From IMG/VR virus record IMGVR_UViG_3300042890_002027, positions 1-22,516 of that record: a stretch of DNA of 22,516 nucleotides. One strand, written 5' to 3'. The notes below the pieces were generated by a model. It did no database searches, was not told where the DNA came from, and was given only the letters and a program-made list of their open reading frames with translations. The stretch is from a virus. This document shows positions 20,070 to 22,516 of this stretch, piece by piece. Both the position numbers and the translations under genes were made by a program. Numbering within the stretch: position 1 is the stretch's first letter; each line of letters begins with the position of its first letter.

Positions 20070-22516
20070 TGAAGGGCACAACTGCTGATAAAGTTAACCT
20101 TCGGAAATCAAATTCTATATCATCATCAACTAGGGTGATACTTGAACTAAATCAAAACAGATATGCCGACATGGACTTAGATTATGTCGATGACAATAAA
20201 AGTACTTATTACGGGACAACGGCTGAAAGACAAAGCTATTACTCTGACAGATTTCCTGTTTCATCTGTGACCAAACCAATCAGACCACAAAAAACTGGAG
20301 CATGCTTCGCTAGAAACGTCCCCGCCGCGTTCGCCAGGACACTTCCTGACTATAAGTATCATGGTATAAAATCTTTTAATAAAATTTATGATTCTAATAC
20401 GTATTCTTATCTATCACAATATACCTATCAACCAAAGACAAGAATCTATTACCCTGGACCAGCAGTAAACTACCAAGTCTATTCTCAATTTTCTAACCAG
20501 TCTTCTGGCTGGGATGCTTTCTTAGTTCCTATTAAGTATAAGAGATCTTTCTGGACTAATAAAATTGTTATTGGGTTTGAGACAACCCTTGGAACTCCAG
20601 GAAGCGTAACTATCAGCCTGGACGTTAGTTCTAGTTCTACCGAGGATTGGAGGGCAATCTCTGGAACATTCACGGTAAACTCAGATGGGCAAATAATTTT
20701 ATATAGAACTTCTGGATCATACAATGAAGCCGGTACATGGTCAGACCAAAAGCCTTCTTATGATGTGGAAGATGGATATTGGGACTCGTCTTGGGGGTAT
20801 ATAAATACAGCAGTTCGAGTACGGGGAGTTAAAATAAATTGCCCCTCTCCAAATGGGCCAGTGTCGTTAATAGAGGTTTCACCAAAACTTACAACAGATA
20901 TAACGGATAAGCTAATGACATGGTCCTGGAGCGCAAATCTTTCTGAGTCAGATAGCCTATATCCAATTGGAAGTGTTTCTTCTAATACTGGAACAATAGA
21001 TATAGATAACTCTCAAAAGTTTTTCTCTGCTTCTAAAATTTCAACTACGCAAGCTTCCCTGGCGGAATTAGCTAAGCCAGAAACACAAGCACTTGGATAT
21101 GTAAGCATAGAGGGCGCTGGAGAAAACATTGCACAATTCCACGGGTTTATCTCTTCCTGGTCTGAAGATTCAGAAAGTAAGATATCACTTCCAATGAGGG
21201 ACCTCGCGGGACTCATGCAGGAGGTAGATGCACCTGACATTATTATAAAAAATTCAACTCCTAGCCAAGCAATATGGAGAATTTTAGAAATGTCTGGAGT
21301 GGGTCCAGTAAAAATTAAAGAGTACAAGGATCCAGTTGAAACTCCAAGATTTTTAGATGGTTCTGATGTATCGGACACTGGTTATTATCAAGAAGAAACA
21401 TTCCCAGTGTTTTTTACAAGATCAACAGAAAGTCTCTGGGAGTACGTAAAGGGAATTTGTTCAGAAACCGGTACAGCTGTGTATGTTGATGAAGATGGTA
21501 TTGTGAATATTGCAACAAGAAACTATCTTTTTAATTCCAGGAGACCAGAATCAATTTCAGGTAACGCAGACTGGAAGTTTTTAGGACAGGATACAACGGA
21601 AGACGGCAGCACGTCCTTTGCGGACATAGAATCTCTTTCATACACTCAAGATGAGCCATACAATAGTGTTAAATTAAATTATAAACCAGTTAAGCCCAGA
21701 TCAACTCAAAACGACCCAGAGGGAAACTGGAAGAATAACTTTTTAGGAGTCAGAAAAAATGTGCCGAGAAACGTATTTGAAGAAAAGTCTGCAATTGTTC
21801 TAGGAATTGGCGCGTTGAGCAGAAAAATTTCTAACGTAATTAAGGTAAATACTATAACCTTAGATGCTAACCATTCAACGAATGGTAAAAAAATAGTTAC
21901 CACTAGCTCTGTCCACGGATTCGCAGTTAAGGATTTAATTAAAATATATGGAACTGATACCTACAAGCTTGACAAGAACGTTACAGTTACCGCAGTAACA
22001 TCAAATACTTTTACCTATGTGGACAAAGGCAACTCAACCACATTTGACAAGGCCACGGCCGGTAAAGTGGTTACTGTTTATGATGCAGATATTTATGTAA
22101 ATAATTCAATTTTTACGTATGGTAGTTGGGGAGCTTTTAGCGGATATTTATTAGTTGATCAAGAAATTATTAAGTACGACGGAGCCAGATTTCAATCAAT
22201 AGATTCAGTAACTAATCAGAAAAAATATACCACCGTAAAAACTCAAGACGAATTTTTGCAACTTTCAGATTCCTCTAAGGGCGCAATAGAATTTAGGGGT
22301 AGATTTACTGGAATTGAAAGAGGCCAGTTTTCTACTACAAAAACTTTTCATGAAGTTGGAATTGATTTTTCTAAGTGGCAAAGAAATACTGGGGTATCTC
22401 CTACCTCTTTTACTCAGTATAATTACCAAAAAGAAGAAACCGGTGAGATTGATAATGCCATGAAAATACATAGAGCTAATTCTGTTGCTGGAACAAGAAA
22501 TACAAGTATTCGCAGG
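20069..22516 (+). CDS. Minor tail / tail-hub protein, N-terminal part (3' end outside window)
   Basis: ATG 20069 overlaps the previous stop (TAATG), with GAGGAA about 6 bases upstream. The frame stays open for all 816 codons to the window end, so the C-terminus is missing. Residues 1-270 are Tyr/Ser-rich with a beta-sandwich-like part (KIVIGFETTLGTPGSVTISL). About 275-400 (LTTDITDKLMTWSWSANLSESDSLYPIGSVSSNTGTIDIDN) matches a block common in minor tail proteins of actinobacterial phages. Around 400-560 comes a hub-like region (FYTRSTESLWEYVKGICSETGTAVYVDEDGIVNIATRN). About 596-675 is a small beta domain (SSVHGFAVKDLIKIYG) shared with the upstream gene. It probably belongs to the tail tip and may bear host-recognition parts further on. 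Confidence 0.7.
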   Translation, partial: MKGTTADKVNLRKSNSISSSTRVILELNQNRYADMDLDYVDDNKSTYYGTTAERQSYYSDRFPVSSVTKPIRPQKTGACFARNVPAAFARTLPDYKYHGIKSFNKIYDSNTYSYLSQYTYQPKTRIYYPGPAVNYQVYSQFSNQSSGWDAFLVPIKYKRSFWTNKIVIGFETTLGTPGSVTISLDVSSSSTEDWRAISGTFTVNSDGQIILYRTSGSYNEAGTWSDQKPSYDVEDGYWDSSWGYINTAVRVRGVKINCPSPNGPVSLIEVSPKLTTDITDKLMTWSWSANLSESDSLYPIGSVSSNTGTIDIDNSQKFFSASKISTTQASLAELAKPETQALGYVSIEGAGENIAQFHGFISSWSEDSESKISLPMRDLAGLMQEVDAPDIIIKNSTPSQAIWRILEMSGVGPVKIKEYKDPVETPRFLDGSDVSDTGYYQEETFPVFFTRSTESLWEYVKGICSETGTAVYVDEDGIVNIATRNYLFNSRRPESISGNADWKFLGQDTTEDGSTSFADIESLSYTQDEPYNSVKLNYKPVKPRSTQNDPEGNWKNNFLGVRKNVPRNVFEEKSAIVLGIGALSRKISNVIKVNTITLDANHSTNGKKIVTTSSVHGFAVKDLIKIYGTDTYKLDKNVTVTAVTSNTFTYVDKGNSTTFDKATAGKVVTVYDADIYVNNSIFTYGSWGAFSGYLLVDQEIIKYDGARFQSIDSVTNQKKYTTVKTQDEFLQLSDSSKGAIEFRGRFTGIERGQFSTTKTFHEVGIDFSKWQRNTGVSPTSFTQYNYQKEETGEIDNAMKIHRANSVAGTRNTSIRR

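Overview
This window is the virion-structure module of a tailed double-stranded DNA phage or prophage, most likely of siphovirus type. Every gene is on the + strand, in the usual head-to-tail order: portal (3' end only), prohead protease with a nested scaffold, major capsid protein, a small HeH-domain protein, three or four head-tail connector and neck proteins, tail terminator, major tail protein, two tail-assembly chaperone frames joined by a likely -1 frameshift, a 3920-residue tape measure protein, and two minor tail or baseplate proteins, the last running off the window. I see no tRNA, integrase, CRISPR array or insertion sequence. Base composition is AT-rich (about 40% GC by eye). The protein styles (XkdF-type protease, HeH protein after the capsid gene, minor tail protein families) recall phages of Actinobacteria or other Gram-positive hosts, possibly a low-GC actinobacterium. 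The host is an inference; nothing here proves it.

Regulation is unusually legible. The major capsid and major tail genes share an almost identical ribosome-binding region, both prefer CGN arginine codons while their neighbours prefer AGA/AGG, and each is followed by a strong GC-rich hairpin terminator. Right after each terminator is a putative promoter with the same TGGTATACT extended -10 and a strong SD restarting the next, lower-expressed genes. Similar TTTGCT-N18-TATAAT-like promoters lie before the major tail gene and before the protease gene. Elsewhere genes are packed with TAATG or ATGA overlaps.

Three translational devices stand out: an in-frame internal start with a consensus SD inside the protease gene (separate scaffold protein), a slippery A-AAT-TTG heptamer followed by a hairpin at the chaperone frames, and start-stop coupling through the tail genes.

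The most interesting object is the tape measure gene (7633-19395). Its first half is a TP901-1-like tape measure with hydrophobic and coiled-coil parts, then a Gly/Ser-rich repeat linker and an M23 peptidase with all expected residues. About 1470 residues follow, between two copies of a motif normally seen near tape-measure C-termini. That block contains regions resembling a degenerate kinase fold, a GNAT acetyltransferase and an ADP-ribosyltransferase. The last two are each introduced by a duplicated GDDSGAASIDMLT linker. It looks like a cargo of enzymes delivered with, or cut from, the tape measure; this reading is inference from motif recognition without a database search.
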